Positions 18,601 to 28,562 of a stretch of DNA of 64,000 bases are shown in pieces (position 1 is the first letter of the stretch; each line of letters begins with the position of its first letter). Location: NCBI RefSeq assembly GCF_001278945.1, contig NZ_LGRV01000003.1, forward strand, positions 124,001 to 188,000, written 5' to 3'. A model generated the notes under the pieces. It did no database searches, was not told where the DNA came from, and saw only the letters and a program-made list of their open reading frames with translations. Source of the DNA: Lysinibacillus contaminans (GTDB lineage Bacteria > Bacillota > Bacilli > Bacillales_A > Planococcaceae). The position numbers were made by a program, and so were the translations under genes.

Positions 18601-18723
18601 CAAGTGTTCCAACTCGTGCAAGATGTGCTACAAGAGGACGAGATGCTTTATATTGAAGGTACACTTGAACTACGGTTCGGTAAACCACAAGTGAAAGCAA
18701 AACATGCGCAAACGACGAGATAA
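15646..18723 (+). CDS. dnaE: DNA polymerase III subunit alpha, DnaE type
   Basis: The error-prone C-family polymerase that in Bacillus extends primers at the lagging strand before hand-off to PolC. Order: N-terminal PHP domain (1-~200), palm with GPGRGSSASSLVAY (~330) and the catalytic LPDIDIDF Asp cluster (~371-378), the third acidic site in VKMDFLGLRN (~526), tandem HhH, and a C-terminal OB fold (~930-1010). At 1025 aa it is shorter than B. subtilis DnaE (~1115). The PHP metal ligands are largely lost: the HxH and TDHG-type motifs read QMHTS and AIVNTKL. The start is TTG at 15646 with a weak GGTCGGGA RBS. Confidence 0.95.
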   Translation: MTHVYTQMHTSADILKSTIRLEQLIPFLQEQETQACAIVNTKLYGLLPFCKAMQQANLHVVMGLTVIVQWREMTMPLVLYAQTQEGYQNLLKISSAVSIRQDELLPWKWLEGYQTGCMAMLVGTDCQEKLDMWKSFASSLHGVFGERFFVGVARPLGIVSEQEAAIVSWCTSENVAIGATQFSCFLRPEDHFAYEVARAIDTGEKLSEEMVTADSQGLFVPTAEEWNTWFLDRPEWLEKSASMLVSCTAEVPEAHTQMPKFPVPTEETAESLLVKEAYSGLTARLQQPLTQDYQERLDYELDVICSMGYADYFLIVADFMRFAKDNRILTGPGRGSSASSLVAYSLSITQVDPLMYGLLFERFLNPERVSLPDIDIDFVDAKRQKVIQYVAQKYGKANVAQIITFGTLSAKAVARDVARVFNFETETLEKISKMIPNKPGMTLQRAYAESPALQQWIAENEAHGRWFDVALKLEGLPRNASTHAAGIVLAPTPLVETVPIEEGHDGIYLTQWPMGDVEASGLVKMDFLGLRNLTILEQIRWSIYKANGPWIEFERIPMHDEKTFQLLQEGDTTGIFQLESDGMRQALRDICPTHFLDIVAVNALYRPGPMDFIPVYAKRKHGKEPVVLPHPVLEPILRETFGVIVYQEQIMRIASVMAGFTMGQADLLRRAVSKKKREVLEEQRAAFVSGAMQQGYTTAVAEEVYALIVRFADYGFPKSHAVAYSVISYQMAYLKAHFPQSFYAALLSNATGNADKIQQLVAEAKDKGIVFYPPSLIQSTKFFTVENEGIRYGLSGVKGVPQPFLEKLLTLRKANRPAFDNLFDLAVLLSAQHFKPKIIESLIFAGALDYLEKDRAVLLATLEAALKQAELLRPTDDIDLEAATAFSFGKPKYMQAELMPRKEMLQREKESLGFYISAHPVSEERAYWQEVNATCRELKQMREGTYVKMIGMIEEVKIIRTKKGEQMAFVQLQDEYSSASITLFPQVFQLVQDVLQEDEMLYIEGTLELRFGKPQVKAKHAQTTR

Positions 18724-18745
18724 TAGTGATTACTAAAGATATATT

Positions 18746-18776
18746 AAAAACTGCATAAAATTTATGCAGTTTTTTC
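18746..18776 (+). terminator. intrinsic terminator after dnaE
   Basis: AAAAACTGCATAAA and TTTATGCAGTTTTTT form a 14-bp stem with T6. Confidence 0.88.
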
Positions 18777-18817
18777 TTTACTTTTAAACAGTTATTTTGT
18801 AAGATAAAATCATCACA

Positions 18818-18838
18818 AAAAGTGGTCTGACCACTTTT
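18818..18838. promoter_or_regulatory. FadR/GntR-type palindromic operator
   Basis: AAAAGTGGTC T GACCACTTTT is a perfect 10+1+10-bp palindrome, 40 bp before the GntR-family gene. Its TGGTCTGACCA centre is the classical FadR-subfamily operator form. It most likely serves autoregulation of the downstream regulator-accDA unit. Confidence 0.8.
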
Positions 18839-18877
18839 GGGCGGAAGAAGTAAGTATGGTAACAGAGGAGTTGTCAT

Positions 18878-19510
18878 ATGGATAAACAAACCGAAAACAA
18901 AAAAGTTTTTTTGGAAATCGTGCATCAGCTTCGTCAACTCATTCAAGTAGAACAAATTCAATCAGGAGGAAAACTTCCTTCTGAGCGTGTGCTTTCAGAG
19001 CGATTAGGTGTTGGGCGTTCTTCTGTAAGGGAAGCACTTAGAAGTTTAGAGTTACTAGGGCTAATTGAAACAAGACATGGTGGTGGAACATTTCTTGCTA
19101 CTACGCATAATCATCAGCTTGTAGAAGTTTTGTCGATGTTTATATTAGATAATGAAAAATCAAAAAAAGATGTCGAGTTAACGCGACAAATTCATGAAAA
19201 GGAAGCAATTCGCGTAATAACTTGTACAGAGGTACTGCGTACACTTCCGGTGTGGGACAGTTATTTTGTGAAATTAGAAATCGACGGTGCCGTGAATTGT
19301 AGAGATGTTTTACGTGAAATATTGATTACTTCAGGCAACCGACTATCATTGAAGATTTGGTTTCAGTTAGTGGCGTATGATGGTGACCGTTTGAACCGCC
19401 TTTCAATGGAAGAGGAAAAGCTCATTATTCAAACCATGCTAAAGTCAATGCAACTAGGTTATGAAAAAGAGGCATTACAAGCGTATGAAAAGTGGATGGA
19501 AACTGTATAA
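18878..19510 (+). CDS. FadR-subfamily GntR transcriptional regulator
   Basis: A 210-aa regulator with an N-terminal GntR winged helix: [20 protein letters not shown], then [20 protein letters not shown] (residues ~28-70). The C-terminal part (~75-210) is helical like an FCD effector domain but lacks an obvious metal-binding Asp/His set, so the ligand is unclear. GAGGAG precedes the ATG. It lies immediately upstream of accD (29 nt), so an acyl-CoA, malonyl-CoA or related signal controlling carboxylase genes is a reasonable inference. B. subtilis has the malic enzyme ytsJ in this place. Confidence 0.87.
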   Translation: MDKQTENKKVFLEIVHQLRQLIQVEQIQSGGKLPSERVLSERLGVGRSSVREALRSLELLGLIETRHGGGTFLATTHNHQLVEVLSMFILDNEKSKKDVELTRQIHEKEAIRVITCTEVLRTLPVWDSYFVKLEIDGAVNCRDVLREILITSGNRLSLKIWFQLVAYDGDRLNRLSMEEEKLIIQTMLKSMQLGYEKEALQAYEKWMETV

Positions 19511-19539
19511 ATCATCTTTACAACAGAGGGGGATACAAA

Positions 19540-20406
19540 ATGGCAATACGCAATTTATTTAGTGGTAATCGTAAAAAGAAAACAATGATTCAAGATGGAC
19601 AAGAAAAGGCATTTCCAGAAGGGTTGATGACAAAGTGTTCAGAATGTCGTCATATTCAGCTAACAAAAGAACTAGAAAAGCATTATAAAGTTTGCGTGAA
19701 ATGCGGGCATCATTTTAAAATGAAGGCACAGGAACGTGTTGCAATTTTCTTAGATGAAGGCTCTTTTGTTTCGATGGATGATCATTTACAAACGATCAAT
19801 CCCCTGAATTTTCCTGCTTACGTGGAGAAAGTAACCGTGGATCAGCAAAAAACAGGATTAAATGAAGCTGTGTTAACGGGAGTAGGAACAATAGAAGGTG
19901 AAGAAATTGTGGTAGCTATTATGGATTCTCATTTCCGTATGGGCTCAATGGGTTCTGTCGTGGGAGAGAAAATTACACGTGCTGTTGAAAAAGCAACTAA
20001 AATGCGTGTGCCGTTTATTATTTTCACAGCGAGTGGTGGTGCGCGTATGCAAGAAGGTGTGCTGTCACTAATGCAAATGGCAAAAACAAGTGTAGCTTTA
20101 AAACGCCATAGCGATCAAGGGTTGTTATTTATATCAATTTTAACGCATCCAACAACAGGTGGTGTATCCGCAAGTTTTGCATCGGTTGGCGATATTAATA
20201 TTGCAGAACCACAAGCACTCATTGGCTTTGCTGGTCGTCGCGTTATTGAAGAGACTGTACGAGAAAAATTACCGAGTGATTTTCAAACTGCTGAGTTTTT
20301 ATTAGCTCATGGTCAACTTGATGCGATTTTCCATAGAAAAGATATGCGAAAACAAGTCGCAATGCTTGTGAAAATGCATACGAAGGGTGGCGTCCAACAT
20401 GTCTAA
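19540..20406 (+). CDS. accD: acetyl-CoA carboxylase carboxyltransferase subunit beta
   Basis: The beta subunit of the carboxyltransferase that makes malonyl-CoA for fatty-acid synthesis. The 288-aa protein has an N-terminal zinc ribbon with Cys33, Cys36, Cys52 and Cys55, followed by the crotonase-fold carboxyltransferase core with [20 protein letters not shown] and [11 protein letters not shown] (oxyanion/CoA loop). ATG 19540 is used (RBS AGAGGGGG) rather than the longer frame that overlaps the regulator. The end overlaps accA by 8 nt. Confidence 0.96.
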   Translation: MAIRNLFSGNRKKKTMIQDGQEKAFPEGLMTKCSECRHIQLTKELEKHYKVCVKCGHHFKMKAQERVAIFLDEGSFVSMDDHLQTINPLNFPAYVEKVTVDQQKTGLNEAVLTGVGTIEGEEIVVAIMDSHFRMGSMGSVVGEKITRAVEKATKMRVPFIIFTASGGARMQEGVLSLMQMAKTSVALKRHSDQGLLFISILTHPTTGGVSASFASVGDINIAEPQALIGFAGRRVIEETVREKLPSDFQTAEFLLAHGQLDAIFHRKDMRKQVAMLVKMHTKGGVQHV

Positions 20407-21352
20407 AACACTAGCGTTTGAGGAACCGGTTGTACAATTACGAGAAAAAATTGATGAACTTAAAACAATAGCTGCCGAGGCAGATGTGGATATGGCTGGG
20501 GAAATTGAAAAGCTTGAAACAAGATTATCCCAGTTGGAGCAGTCCGTTTATGCGAATATGAAACCGTGGGACCGCGTGCAAGTTGCTCGCCATCCTGAAC
20601 GCCCAACAACATTACAATATATAGAAGCAATGTGTGAAAACTTTATCGAATTACACGGTGATCGTAATTTTGGTGATGATGCGGCAATCATTGGTGGTAT
20701 TGCCTTTTTTGAAGGGCAGCCGGTCACACTAATTGGTCATCAACGTGGAAAATCGACGAAAGAAAATATCCGCCGTAATTTTGGAATGCCCCATCCTGAA
20801 GGGTATCGAAAAGCACTACGCTTAATGAAGCAGGCTGAAAAATTTAATCGACCGATAATTTGCTTCATTGATACGAAGGGTGCGTATCCTGGGAAAGCAG
20901 CGGAAGAACGAGGGCAAAGTGAAGCCATTGCACGTAATCTAATCGAGATGGCGGGTTTAAAAGTACCTGTTATTAGCATCGTTATTGGTGAAGGTGGAAG
21001 CGGCGGCGCACTTGCTTTAGGTGTTGCCAACCGTGTCTTTATGTTGGAAAACTCGACGTATTCGGTGATTTCTCCAGAGGGGGCTGCTTCAATCTTATGG
21101 AGAGATGGAAGCTTAGCGAAGCAAGCAGCAGAGGCGCTACGTATTACAGCACCAGATTTAAAAGAACTAGGTGTTATTGATGGTATTATTCTAGAAGTAG
21201 CAGGTGGTGCACATCGAAACGTAGCCAAGCAAGCACTGTATTTAAAAGATTGTATTAGTGATACATTAAAAACGCTAAGTGTTTTAAATGCCGAGCAATT
21301 AGTCGAAGATCGTTATGATAAGTTTAATAAAATTGGTCAGTTTGCCGAATAG
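20399..21352 (+). CDS. accA: acetyl-CoA carboxylase carboxyltransferase subunit alpha
   Basis: The alpha partner of AccD in the A2B2 carboxyltransferase. It has a coiled-coil-like N-terminus, then the [19 protein letters not shown] family block, the biotin/CoA-site loops [13 protein letters not shown], and the [17 protein letters not shown] oxyanion motif; 317 aa. The start is most likely ATG 20399, overlapping the accD stop by 8 nt; the in-frame GTG at 20387 is the alternative. Overlap with accD indicates coupled translation and equal stoichiometry. Confidence 0.95.
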   Translation: MSKTLAFEEPVVQLREKIDELKTIAAEADVDMAGEIEKLETRLSQLEQSVYANMKPWDRVQVARHPERPTTLQYIEAMCENFIELHGDRNFGDDAAIIGGIAFFEGQPVTLIGHQRGKSTKENIRRNFGMPHPEGYRKALRLMKQAEKFNRPIICFIDTKGAYPGKAAEERGQSEAIARNLIEMAGLKVPVISIVIGEGGSGGALALGVANRVFMLENSTYSVISPEGAASILWRDGSLAKQAAEALRITAPDLKELGVIDGIILEVAGGAHRNVAKQALYLKDCISDTLKTLSVLNAEQLVEDRYDKFNKIGQFAE

Positions 21353-21383
21353 CAGAACTTTACAGATGCTTAATTTTAGATGG

Positions 21384-21420
21384 AAGGGATGCGAAAAACG
21401 CATTCTTTTCATTTTTTTTT
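21384..21420 (+). terminator. probable terminator after accDA
   Basis: AAGGGATGCG and CGCATTCTT form a stem (with one G-U) followed by TTCA and a T9 run. Confidence 0.65.
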
Positions 21421-21493
21421 GTACAAGTTATGTTTTTGTGTTTTTTGTACACTTTCCTAGTTTGTTTTTTCATGTTAATGTGAATAATAGTAG

Positions 21494-22477
<984 letters not shown>

Positions 22478-22504
22478 ATTGGTGTAAAACGGAGTGGGCA
22501 GATA

Positions 22505-24265
22505 ATGAGAAAAACGAAAATAGTATGTACAATTGGTCCAGCAAGTGAGTCAACAGAAACTTTAGAGAAATTAATCGAAGCAGGTATGAACGTTGCTCGC
22601 TTAAATTTTTCGCATGGAACACATGAAGAACATGAAGTGCGCATTAACTTAATTCGTGAAGTAGCAGAAAAATTAGGCAAGCCAGTCGGTATTTTACTCG
22701 ATACGAAAGGTCCCGAAATTCGTACACATAATATGCGTAACGGTGAACTTCACTTAACGGTAGGACAAGTAATCGATATTTCAATGACTGAAGTTGAAGG
22801 GACAGAAAAATGTTTTTCTGTGACGTATGATCGTTTAATCGAAGACGTTGAGCAAAACTCTAAAATTTTGTTAGACGATGGTTTAATTGAATTACGTGTT
22901 CTGGCTAAGGATATTGAAAATGGTTTAATCCATACAATTGTTGAAAATGCTGGTGTCTTAAAAAATAAAAAAGGTGTCAATGTGCCAGGTGTGTCTGTAC
23001 AGCTTCCTGGTATTACTGAAAAAGATGCGCAAGACATTCTATTTGGTATTAAGCAAGGCGTAGACTTTATTGCGGCATCGTTCGTGCGTCGTGCAAAAGA
23101 CGTGTTAGAAATTCGTGAGTTGCTAGAGCAAAATGGTGGTAGCCACATTCAGATTATCCCGAAAATCGAAAACCAAGAAGGTGTCGATAACATCGATGAA
23201 ATCATTACTGTATCAGATGGTTTAATGGTTGCACGTGGTGATCTTGGTGTGGAAATCCCAGCAGAAGAAGTACCATTAGTACAAAAGAAATTAATTTTAA
23301 AATGCAATCAAGTTGGGAAACCAGTTATTACAGCTACGCAAATGTTGGATTCAATGCAACGTAATCCACGTCCAACACGTGCGGAAGCAAGTGATGTTGC
23401 GAATGCAATTATTGATGGTACAGACGCTATTATGCTTTCAGGTGAAACAGCAGCGGGACTTTACCCTGTTGAATCGGTGCAAACAATGAATAAAATTGCA
23501 GAGCGTACAGAGAATTCACTTGACTACAGACAAATTGTGTCAAAACGTAGCCGTGAAAAAGAAGCAAATATGACAGAGGCAATTTCGCAAGCTGTTGCTT
23601 ATACGTCTATCAATTTAGGCGTAAAAGCTGTACTTGCACCAACTGAAAGTGGTAACACTGCAAAAATGATTGCAAAATATCGTCCAGGTGTACCGATTAT
23701 AGCGGTAACTGGTTCTGTGAATTCAGCGCAAATGTTAACACTTGTATGGGGTGTGCAGCCAGTTGTTTGTCAACGTGTGACTTCAACTGATGAAATTTTA
23801 GAGTTAGCTGTAGATGAAAGCCTGAAACACGGTTTTGTAAATCACGGTGATGCAGTTGTTATCACAGCTGGTGTACCAGTTGGCGAAGCAGGCACAACGA
23901 ACTTGATGAAAGTTCATATCATCGGTGACTTACTAGCACGTGGTCAAGGAATCGGTAAAGCCTCTGTTGTTGGCAAAACAGTTATAGCGAAAAATGCTGC
24001 AGAAGCACTTGCGTATGAAACAGAAGGGCACATTTTAGTAACGGTCGGTTCTGATCGCGAAATGATGCCGGCTCTTGAAAACTGTATCGGGCTAATTACT
24101 GAAGAAGGTGGGCTTACAAGTCACGCAGCAGTGGTGGGCTTAAGTCTTGGTATTCCAGTTATTGTTGGTGTGAAAGAAGCAACTACTTTAATTCGCCACG
24201 GACAAGAAATTACGATGGATGCTGAAACAGGTGTTATTTATAAAGGACATGCGAGTGTTCTATAA
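22505..24265 (+). CDS. pyk: pyruvate kinase with C-terminal PEP-utilizer domain
   Basis: Converts PEP and ADP to pyruvate and ATP. The core (1-~475) includes [20 protein letters not shown], the [10 protein letters not shown] metal/substrate motif and ATQMLDSM. The 586-aa length reflects the Bacillus-type extra C-terminal sequence (~500-586) with the [20 protein letters not shown] motif of PEP-utilizing mobile domains, the segment involved in allosteric control. Co-transcribed with pfkA and followed by a strong terminator. Confidence 0.98.
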   Translation: MRKTKIVCTIGPASESTETLEKLIEAGMNVARLNFSHGTHEEHEVRINLIREVAEKLGKPVGILLDTKGPEIRTHNMRNGELHLTVGQVIDISMTEVEGTEKCFSVTYDRLIEDVEQNSKILLDDGLIELRVLAKDIENGLIHTIVENAGVLKNKKGVNVPGVSVQLPGITEKDAQDILFGIKQGVDFIAASFVRRAKDVLEIRELLEQNGGSHIQIIPKIENQEGVDNIDEIITVSDGLMVARGDLGVEIPAEEVPLVQKKLILKCNQVGKPVITATQMLDSMQRNPRPTRAEASDVANAIIDGTDAIMLSGETAAGLYPVESVQTMNKIAERTENSLDYRQIVSKRSREKEANMTEAISQAVAYTSINLGVKAVLAPTESGNTAKMIAKYRPGVPIIAVTGSVNSAQMLTLVWGVQPVVCQRVTSTDEILELAVDESLKHGFVNHGDAVVITAGVPVGEAGTTNLMKVHIIGDLLARGQGIGKASVVGKTVIAKNAAEALAYETEGHILVTVGSDREMMPALENCIGLITEEGGLTSHAAVVGLSLGIPVIVGVKEATTLIRHGQEITMDAETGVIYKGHASVL

Positions 24266-24275
24266 TATCGAAATG

Positions 24276-24320
24276 AAAAGCTCTAGTACGCATAAAAGTA
24301 CTAGAGCTTTTTCTTTTTTC
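24276..24320 (+). terminator. intrinsic terminator after pyk
   Basis: AAAGCTCTAGTAC and GTACTAGAGCTTT form a 13-bp stem, followed by TTCTTTTTT. Confidence 0.9.
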
Positions 24321-24323
24321 TAG

Positions 24324-24350
24324 TGAAACTTATTGAGCTATAATAACGTA
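24324..24350 (+). promoter_or_regulatory. ECF sigma-W-type promoter for fxsA
   Basis: TGAAAC (24324-24329), a 17-nt spacer, then CGTA (24347-24350, continuing TA): a strong sigma-W-like match 35 bp before the fxsA start. I do not recall fxsA as an established member of the B. subtilis sigma-W regulon, so this is a prediction from sequence. Confidence 0.7.
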
Positions 24351-24384
24351 TAGTAAGTAGTAGTTTTTTCGAAGGGAGAAAAGT

Positions 24385-24774
24385 ATGAAAAAGATTTTTC
24401 TTAGTTTCGTTGTCTATTCTTTAGTCGAATTGGCGTTATTAATAGGTATTGGTCAAAAAATTGGTATTTTTAACACGCTGTTATTGATCGTTGCAACAAG
24501 TGTTATTGGTATTTATGTAGCGAAAAATAAGGGCATGAATTCGGTTCAAAAAGTAAAGAACTCTTTAGCGCTTGGTGAAGCACCGGGTCCCGCTGTCATA
24601 GATACAATGTTGAATTTTAGTGGTGGATTGTTATTAGCACTTCCAGGTTTCCTAACAGATATACTGGGTTTACTCTTATTGTTGCCATTTACACGAAAAA
24701 TGTTCCAACCGTTAGTCTTTTACTGGATGCGAAAAAAAATGAAAAACGGCCAGTTCATTATCGTTCAAAGATAG
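24385..24774 (+). CDS. fxsA: FxsA family membrane protein
   Basis: A 129-aa integral membrane protein with the FxsA domain. A first hairpin of helices (residues ~5-45) contains LLIVATSVIGIYVAKNKG. The middle segment includes LALGEAPGPAVIDTMLNFSGGLLLALPGF, conserved in the family, and LLLLPFTRKMFQP plus a basic tail follow. E. coli FxsA suppresses F-plasmid exclusion of phage T7; the Gram-positive role is not defined. The gene overlaps the 3' end of convergent ytvI by 17 nt with no terminator between them. Confidence 0.9.
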   Translation: MKKIFLSFVVYSLVELALLIGIGQKIGIFNTLLLIVATSVIGIYVAKNKGMNSVQKVKNSLALGEAPGPAVIDTMLNFSGGLLLALPGFLTDILGLLLLLPFTRKMFQPLVFYWMRKKMKNGQFIIVQR

Positions 24775-25723
24775 CATTTTCTTTTAGCTTGACAGCCAGG
24801 AATAAAAATATCGGACTGAGTAAAATGCCGTAAAAACCGAATAGTAATATTGAGGCAGCACTGATGAAAAATGTATGGACAGTACGTAATTGTAACGTAT
24901 TGGACCAAAGCATAGAATCAGCTAGCTGCCTTGTTAGTTGTATGAATAAATATAATAACAAAATAGAGATACATAAAAATGTATTGCCATTGAAGTAAAA
25001 GTAAATACTCATGGGGATGAGGAATACGCCAATTCCGAAAAAGGGAAGTACATCAGCAAAAGCAACGACGAATGCTTTTATAATTGCATTCTCAAATTGT
25101 AGTAGCATAAAGCCTGCGCATAGTAGGAATAATGTAATCGTGAACAGTTGGAATTCTACAAACAGAAAGTAATGAAAGAGCTTCATTATTTTAGAAAAGT
25201 GAGATTGCCACTCGATACGATATTTTTTAGGTACGTATTGGAAGAACCAATAGCGAGATTTTCGTGTTTCCAAAAGTGCGATGTAATAAGCAACAAGGAA
25301 GATAAACACTTCAATAAGATGTTTCATGAAGAGTTGTAGTATATTTGCTGTGTATATCAGGATCGTGTCGAAAATCGACAGTGATTTTTCTTGAAGTACT
25401 TGTATGAACATCGATTCATATTCAGTGAATAAGTGGAAATTTTGAAGTGTGTCTCGTATTTCGGGAAAAATGAGAATAATACTGTTAATGGAAATAATGA
25501 TAAGGAGAATAATGCTTGAAAGAATGAAAATTTCTACTAAAATTGCCGCGAGCCAATAGGCGATTTTAAAATACTTATGAAAGAAATTTATTATAGGGTA
25601 AGTAGAAAAAGATAAAAAAATCGCAAGTGATACCGGTAGAACAAACCAAAGAATCAGGAAGTAAAATAATAGAAGTGTAATGTTTATGGTTCTTTCGTAT
25701 GAAAAATACTTAAAATTCTTCAT
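24758..25723 (-). CDS. AI-2E family transporter-like permease (YtvI-like)
   Basis: A 321-aa polytopic membrane protein of the UPF0118/AI-2E family. About eight hydrophobic segments are visible, with the family's central hydrophilic stretch before the C-terminal FADVLPFFGIGVFLIP and LLFGFYGILLSPIFLF repeats. Members export autoinducer-like molecules or act in Na+/H+ exchange; the actual cargo is unknown. ATG 25723 is preferred over GTG 25738, because that GTG lies in the AGAGGTGA RBS. The sequence is unusually rich in Phe/Ile/Leu encoded by AT-rich codons compared with its neighbours. Confidence 0.85.
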   Translation of the reverse strand: MKNFKYFSYERTINITLLLFYFLILWFVLPVSLAIFLSFSTYPIINFFHKYFKIAYWLAAILVEIFILSSIILLIIISINSIILIFPEIRDTLQNFHLFTEYESMFIQVLQEKSLSIFDTILIYTANILQLFMKHLIEVFIFLVAYYIALLETRKSRYWFFQYVPKKYRIEWQSHFSKIMKLFHYFLFVEFQLFTITLFLLCAGFMLLQFENAIIKAFVVAFADVLPFFGIGVFLIPMSIYFYFNGNTFLCISILLLYLFIQLTRQLADSMLWSNTLQLRTVHTFFISAASILLFGFYGILLSPIFLFLAVKLKENAIFER

Positions 25724-25841
25724 TTTTAATAAAATCACCTCTTTTTAAATGAATCGATATTGTTGAAAAATTCACAATAAACTCTTAAATACAATAATAC
25801 AGTCGCTCGCGCGTTTTTTTCTTTATTTAAAGGAATGGCAT

Positions 25842-25869
25842 TCACAAAACTGTCAAAAATGATTATAAT
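25842..25869 (+). promoter_or_regulatory. sigma-A-type promoter for citZ
   Basis: TTCACA (25842-25847), 16 nt, then TATAAT (25864-25869), followed by ~105 nt of leader. Two cre-like elements lie around and below it. Confidence 0.55.
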
Positions 25870-25874
25870 AACAA

Positions 25875-25943
25875 TGTAAGCGATTTACTTAATGGTTCAT
25901 TTGAGCAAAAACGTAAGTGTTCATAAAATAGAAAGCACTTACA
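25875..25943. promoter_or_regulatory. two cre-like sites in the citZ leader
   Basis: TGTAAGCGATTTAC (25875-25888) and AGAAAGCACTTACA (25930-25943, reading TGTAAGTGCTTTCT on the minus strand) each resemble the CcpA catabolite-responsive consensus with about two deviations. Catabolite repression of citZ is known in B. subtilis. The match is imperfect. Confidence 0.4.
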
Positions 25944-25976
25944 CAAACAAAACAAAGTATGAGGGAGCGATAATTT

Positions 25977-27107
25977 ATGTCAGCAACAAAAGGTTTAGAA
26001 GGTATCGTAGCAGCGGAATCTAAAATCAGTTCGATTATCGATGACACACTTACATATGTTGGTTACGACATCGATGATTTAGCTGTTAATGCATCTTTTG
26101 AAGAGGTAATTTATTTATTGTGGCACACTCGTTTACCTAAAGCGGACGAGCTAGCTGAATTAAAACAACAATTAGCAGACAACATGTCTATTCCACAAGC
26201 AATTGTAGACCAATTCAAATCATACCCTCTATCAACTGTACATCCAATGGCTGCGCTACGTACTGCAGTATCTTTACTGGGTGTATTCGATGAAGAAGCG
26301 GATGTAATGGATCCAGAAGCTAACTACCGTAAAGCTATCCGTCTACAAGCTAAGATTGCAACAGTAGTAACTGCATTTGCACGCGTTCGTAAAGGGTTAG
26401 AGCCAATTGCGCCAAAACCAGAACTAGGTTACGCAGCTAACTTCTTATATATGTTAAAAGGTGAAGAACCTGCAGCAATCGAAGTTGAAGCATTCGATAA
26501 AGCTTTAGTTTTACATGCTGACCATGAATTAAACGCATCTACATTTACAGCACGTGTATGTGTAGCGACACTTTCAGATGTTTATTCTGGTGTTACTGCA
26601 GCTATAGGTGCATTAAAAGGACCACTTCACGGTGGTGCAAACGAGCAAGTTATGAAAATGTTAACTGAAATCGGTTCACTAGATAACGTTGAATCTTATA
26701 TTCAAACTAAATTAGACAACAAAGAAAAAATTATGGGCTTCGGTCACCGCGTATACCGCAAAGGCGACCCACGTGCACCGCACTTACGCGTAATGTCACA
26801 GAAATTAACTGAATTAACTGGGAAACCAGAACTTTATGATATGTCAGTTAAAATTCATGATATGATCGTTGAACAGAAAAAACTACCAGCAAACGTAGAT
26901 TTCTTCTCTGCTTCGGTATACGATTCTTTAGGTATTGATCATGACTTATTCACACCAATTTTCGCAGTATCTCGTACTTCTGGTTGGGTAGCTCATATTC
27001 TTGAACAATATTCAAATAACCGTCTTATCCGTCCACGTGCAGATTATGTTGGACCTGGCATGCAAAAATATGTTCCAATCAGCGCGCTAATTAGAAAAAT
27101 ATGCTAG
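25977..27107 (+). CDS. citZ: citrate synthase
   Basis: Condenses acetyl-CoA and oxaloacetate, the entry to the TCA cycle. The 376-aa type II-like Gram-positive enzyme has catalytic His in LHADHELNAST and GPLHGGANE, the MGFGHRVYRKGDPRA block and the DFFSASVYDSLGI motif with the catalytic Asp. It leads the citZ-icd-mdh cluster; codon use is skewed towards highly expressed-type codons, as in icd and mdh. The C-terminus ends in ALIRKIC, a few residues beyond the usual VPI-x-x-R-type end; the +1 frame reads Ala-Arg-stop at that point. Confidence 0.97.
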   Translation: MSATKGLEGIVAAESKISSIIDDTLTYVGYDIDDLAVNASFEEVIYLLWHTRLPKADELAELKQQLADNMSIPQAIVDQFKSYPLSTVHPMAALRTAVSLLGVFDEEADVMDPEANYRKAIRLQAKIATVVTAFARVRKGLEPIAPKPELGYAANFLYMLKGEEPAAIEVEAFDKALVLHADHELNASTFTARVCVATLSDVYSGVTAAIGALKGPLHGGANEQVMKMLTEIGSLDNVESYIQTKLDNKEKIMGFGHRVYRKGDPRAPHLRVMSQKLTELTGKPELYDMSVKIHDMIVEQKKLPANVDFFSASVYDSLGIDHDLFTPIFAVSRTSGWVAHILEQYSNNRLIRPRADYVGPGMQKYVPISALIRKIC

Positions 27108-27115
27108 AATATGTG

Positions 27116-27141
27116 GGACTGTGTTAGCTTTAACACAGTCC
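27116..27141 (+). other. intercistronic hairpin between citZ and icd
   Basis: GGACTGTGTTA (27116-27126) and TAACACAGTCC (27131-27141) form a perfect 11-bp stem with a 4-nt loop, starting 9 nt after the citZ stop. No U tract follows, so it is more likely an mRNA stability or processing element than a terminator. Confidence 0.6.
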
Positions 27142-27170
27142 TATGATTATGAATTTAGGAGGCAACAATT

Positions 27171-28433
27171 ATGTCAAACAAAATTGTAGTAGAAAATGGC
27201 GTACTTAACGTACCAAACAATCCGGTAATTCCATTCATCGAGGGAGACGGAATCGGTTCTGATATTTGGGCTGCAGCATCTCGCGTAATCGACGCAGCTG
27301 TTGAAAAAGCTTATAATGGCGAAAAGAAAATCGAATGGTTAGAAGTTTTAGCTGGTGAAAAAGCATTCAACCAAACTGGTGAATGGTTACCACAAGAAAC
27401 TTTAGACAAAATTAACGAATACTTAATCGCAATCAAAGGTCCTCTTACTACTCCAATCGGTGGTGGTATTCGCTCTTTAAACGTAGCATTACGTCAACAA
27501 CTTGACCTATATGTATGCTTACGTCCAGTACGTCACTTTGACGGTGTACCTTCTCCAGTTAAACGCCCTGAAGACGTTGATATGGTTATCTTCCGTGAAA
27601 ACACAGAAGACATCTACGCTGGTATCGAATTCGAAGCAGGCTCTGAACAAGCTAAAAAAATCATCAACTTCTTACAAACTGAGTTTGCTGTAAGCCAAAT
27701 TCGTTTCCCAGAAACTTCAGGTATCGGTGTTAAGCCAGTATCTCAAGAAGGTACTGAGCGTTTAGTTCGTGCTGCAATCAACTATGCAATCGAACAAGGC
27801 CGTGATTCTGTTACTCTAGTACACAAAGGTAACATCATGAAATACACTGAAGGTGGTTTCAAAAAATGGGGTTACGAATTAGCTGAAACTGAATTTGCTG
27901 ACAAAACATTCACTTGGAACCAATATGATGCTATTAAAGCTGAACAAGGTGAAGAAGCAGCAAACAAAGCACAAGCTGACGCTTTAGCAGCAGGTAAAAT
28001 CTTAATTAAAGATTCAATCGCTGATATCTTCTTACAACAAATCTTAACTCGTCCAAAAGAGTTCGAAGTAGTAGCTACTATGAACTTAAATGGTGACTAT
28101 ATTTCTGATGCATTAGCTGCACAAGTTGGTGGTATCGGTATCGCTCCAGGCGCAAACATTAACTATGTAACTGGACATGCGATCTTCGAAGCTACTCACG
28201 GTACTGCACCTAAATATGCTGGTTTAGATAAAGTAAACCCATCTTCAGTATTACTTTCTGGCGTTCTTATGTTAGAACACCTTGGTTGGAAAGAAGCTGC
28301 GGATATGATTACAGAATCAGTAGAAAAAACAATCTCTTCTAAAGTTGTAACTTACGACTTTGCACGTTTAATGGATGGCGCTACAGAAGTTTCTTGTTCT
28401 AAATTCGCTGATGCATTAATTGAAAATCTATAA
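27171..28433 (+). CDS. icd: isocitrate dehydrogenase (NADP-dependent type)
   Basis: Oxidative decarboxylation of isocitrate to 2-oxoglutarate. The 420-aa protein has [14 protein letters not shown] at the N-terminus and the substrate loop [19 protein letters not shown], which contains the Ser and Arg residues that bind isocitrate. It also has [13 protein letters not shown], the Lys in [14 protein letters not shown], and the Asp cluster in [16 protein letters not shown]. The length and N-terminal type fit the E. coli/B. subtilis Icd class. Second gene of the TCA cluster, RBS TAGGAGGC. Confidence 0.98.
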   Translation: MSNKIVVENGVLNVPNNPVIPFIEGDGIGSDIWAAASRVIDAAVEKAYNGEKKIEWLEVLAGEKAFNQTGEWLPQETLDKINEYLIAIKGPLTTPIGGGIRSLNVALRQQLDLYVCLRPVRHFDGVPSPVKRPEDVDMVIFRENTEDIYAGIEFEAGSEQAKKIINFLQTEFAVSQIRFPETSGIGVKPVSQEGTERLVRAAINYAIEQGRDSVTLVHKGNIMKYTEGGFKKWGYELAETEFADKTFTWNQYDAIKAEQGEEAANKAQADALAAGKILIKDSIADIFLQQILTRPKEFEVVATMNLNGDYISDALAAQVGGIGIAPGANINYVTGHAIFEATHGTAPKYAGLDKVNPSSVLLSGVLMLEHLGWKEAADMITESVEKTISSKVVTYDFARLMDGATEVSCSKFADALIENL

Positions 28434-28493
28434 TATTCAGGCAACTTATTGACTTTAGTACAATTAAGTGTCTACAATATACTTGTTTAAGTA

Positions 28494-28525
28494 AGGGGGG
28501 GAGAATTAATCTCCTCCTTTTTTTA
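28494..28525 (+). terminator. hairpin with U tract between icd and mdh
   Basis: GGGGGGAG and CTCCTCC(TT) flank AATTAAT and are followed by T7. It may end citZ-icd transcripts partially, leaving mdh to read-through or an internal promoter. Confidence 0.7.
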
Positions 28526-28562
28526 AAAACATTTATTCCAAATCAAAAGGAGCGTATTCCAA

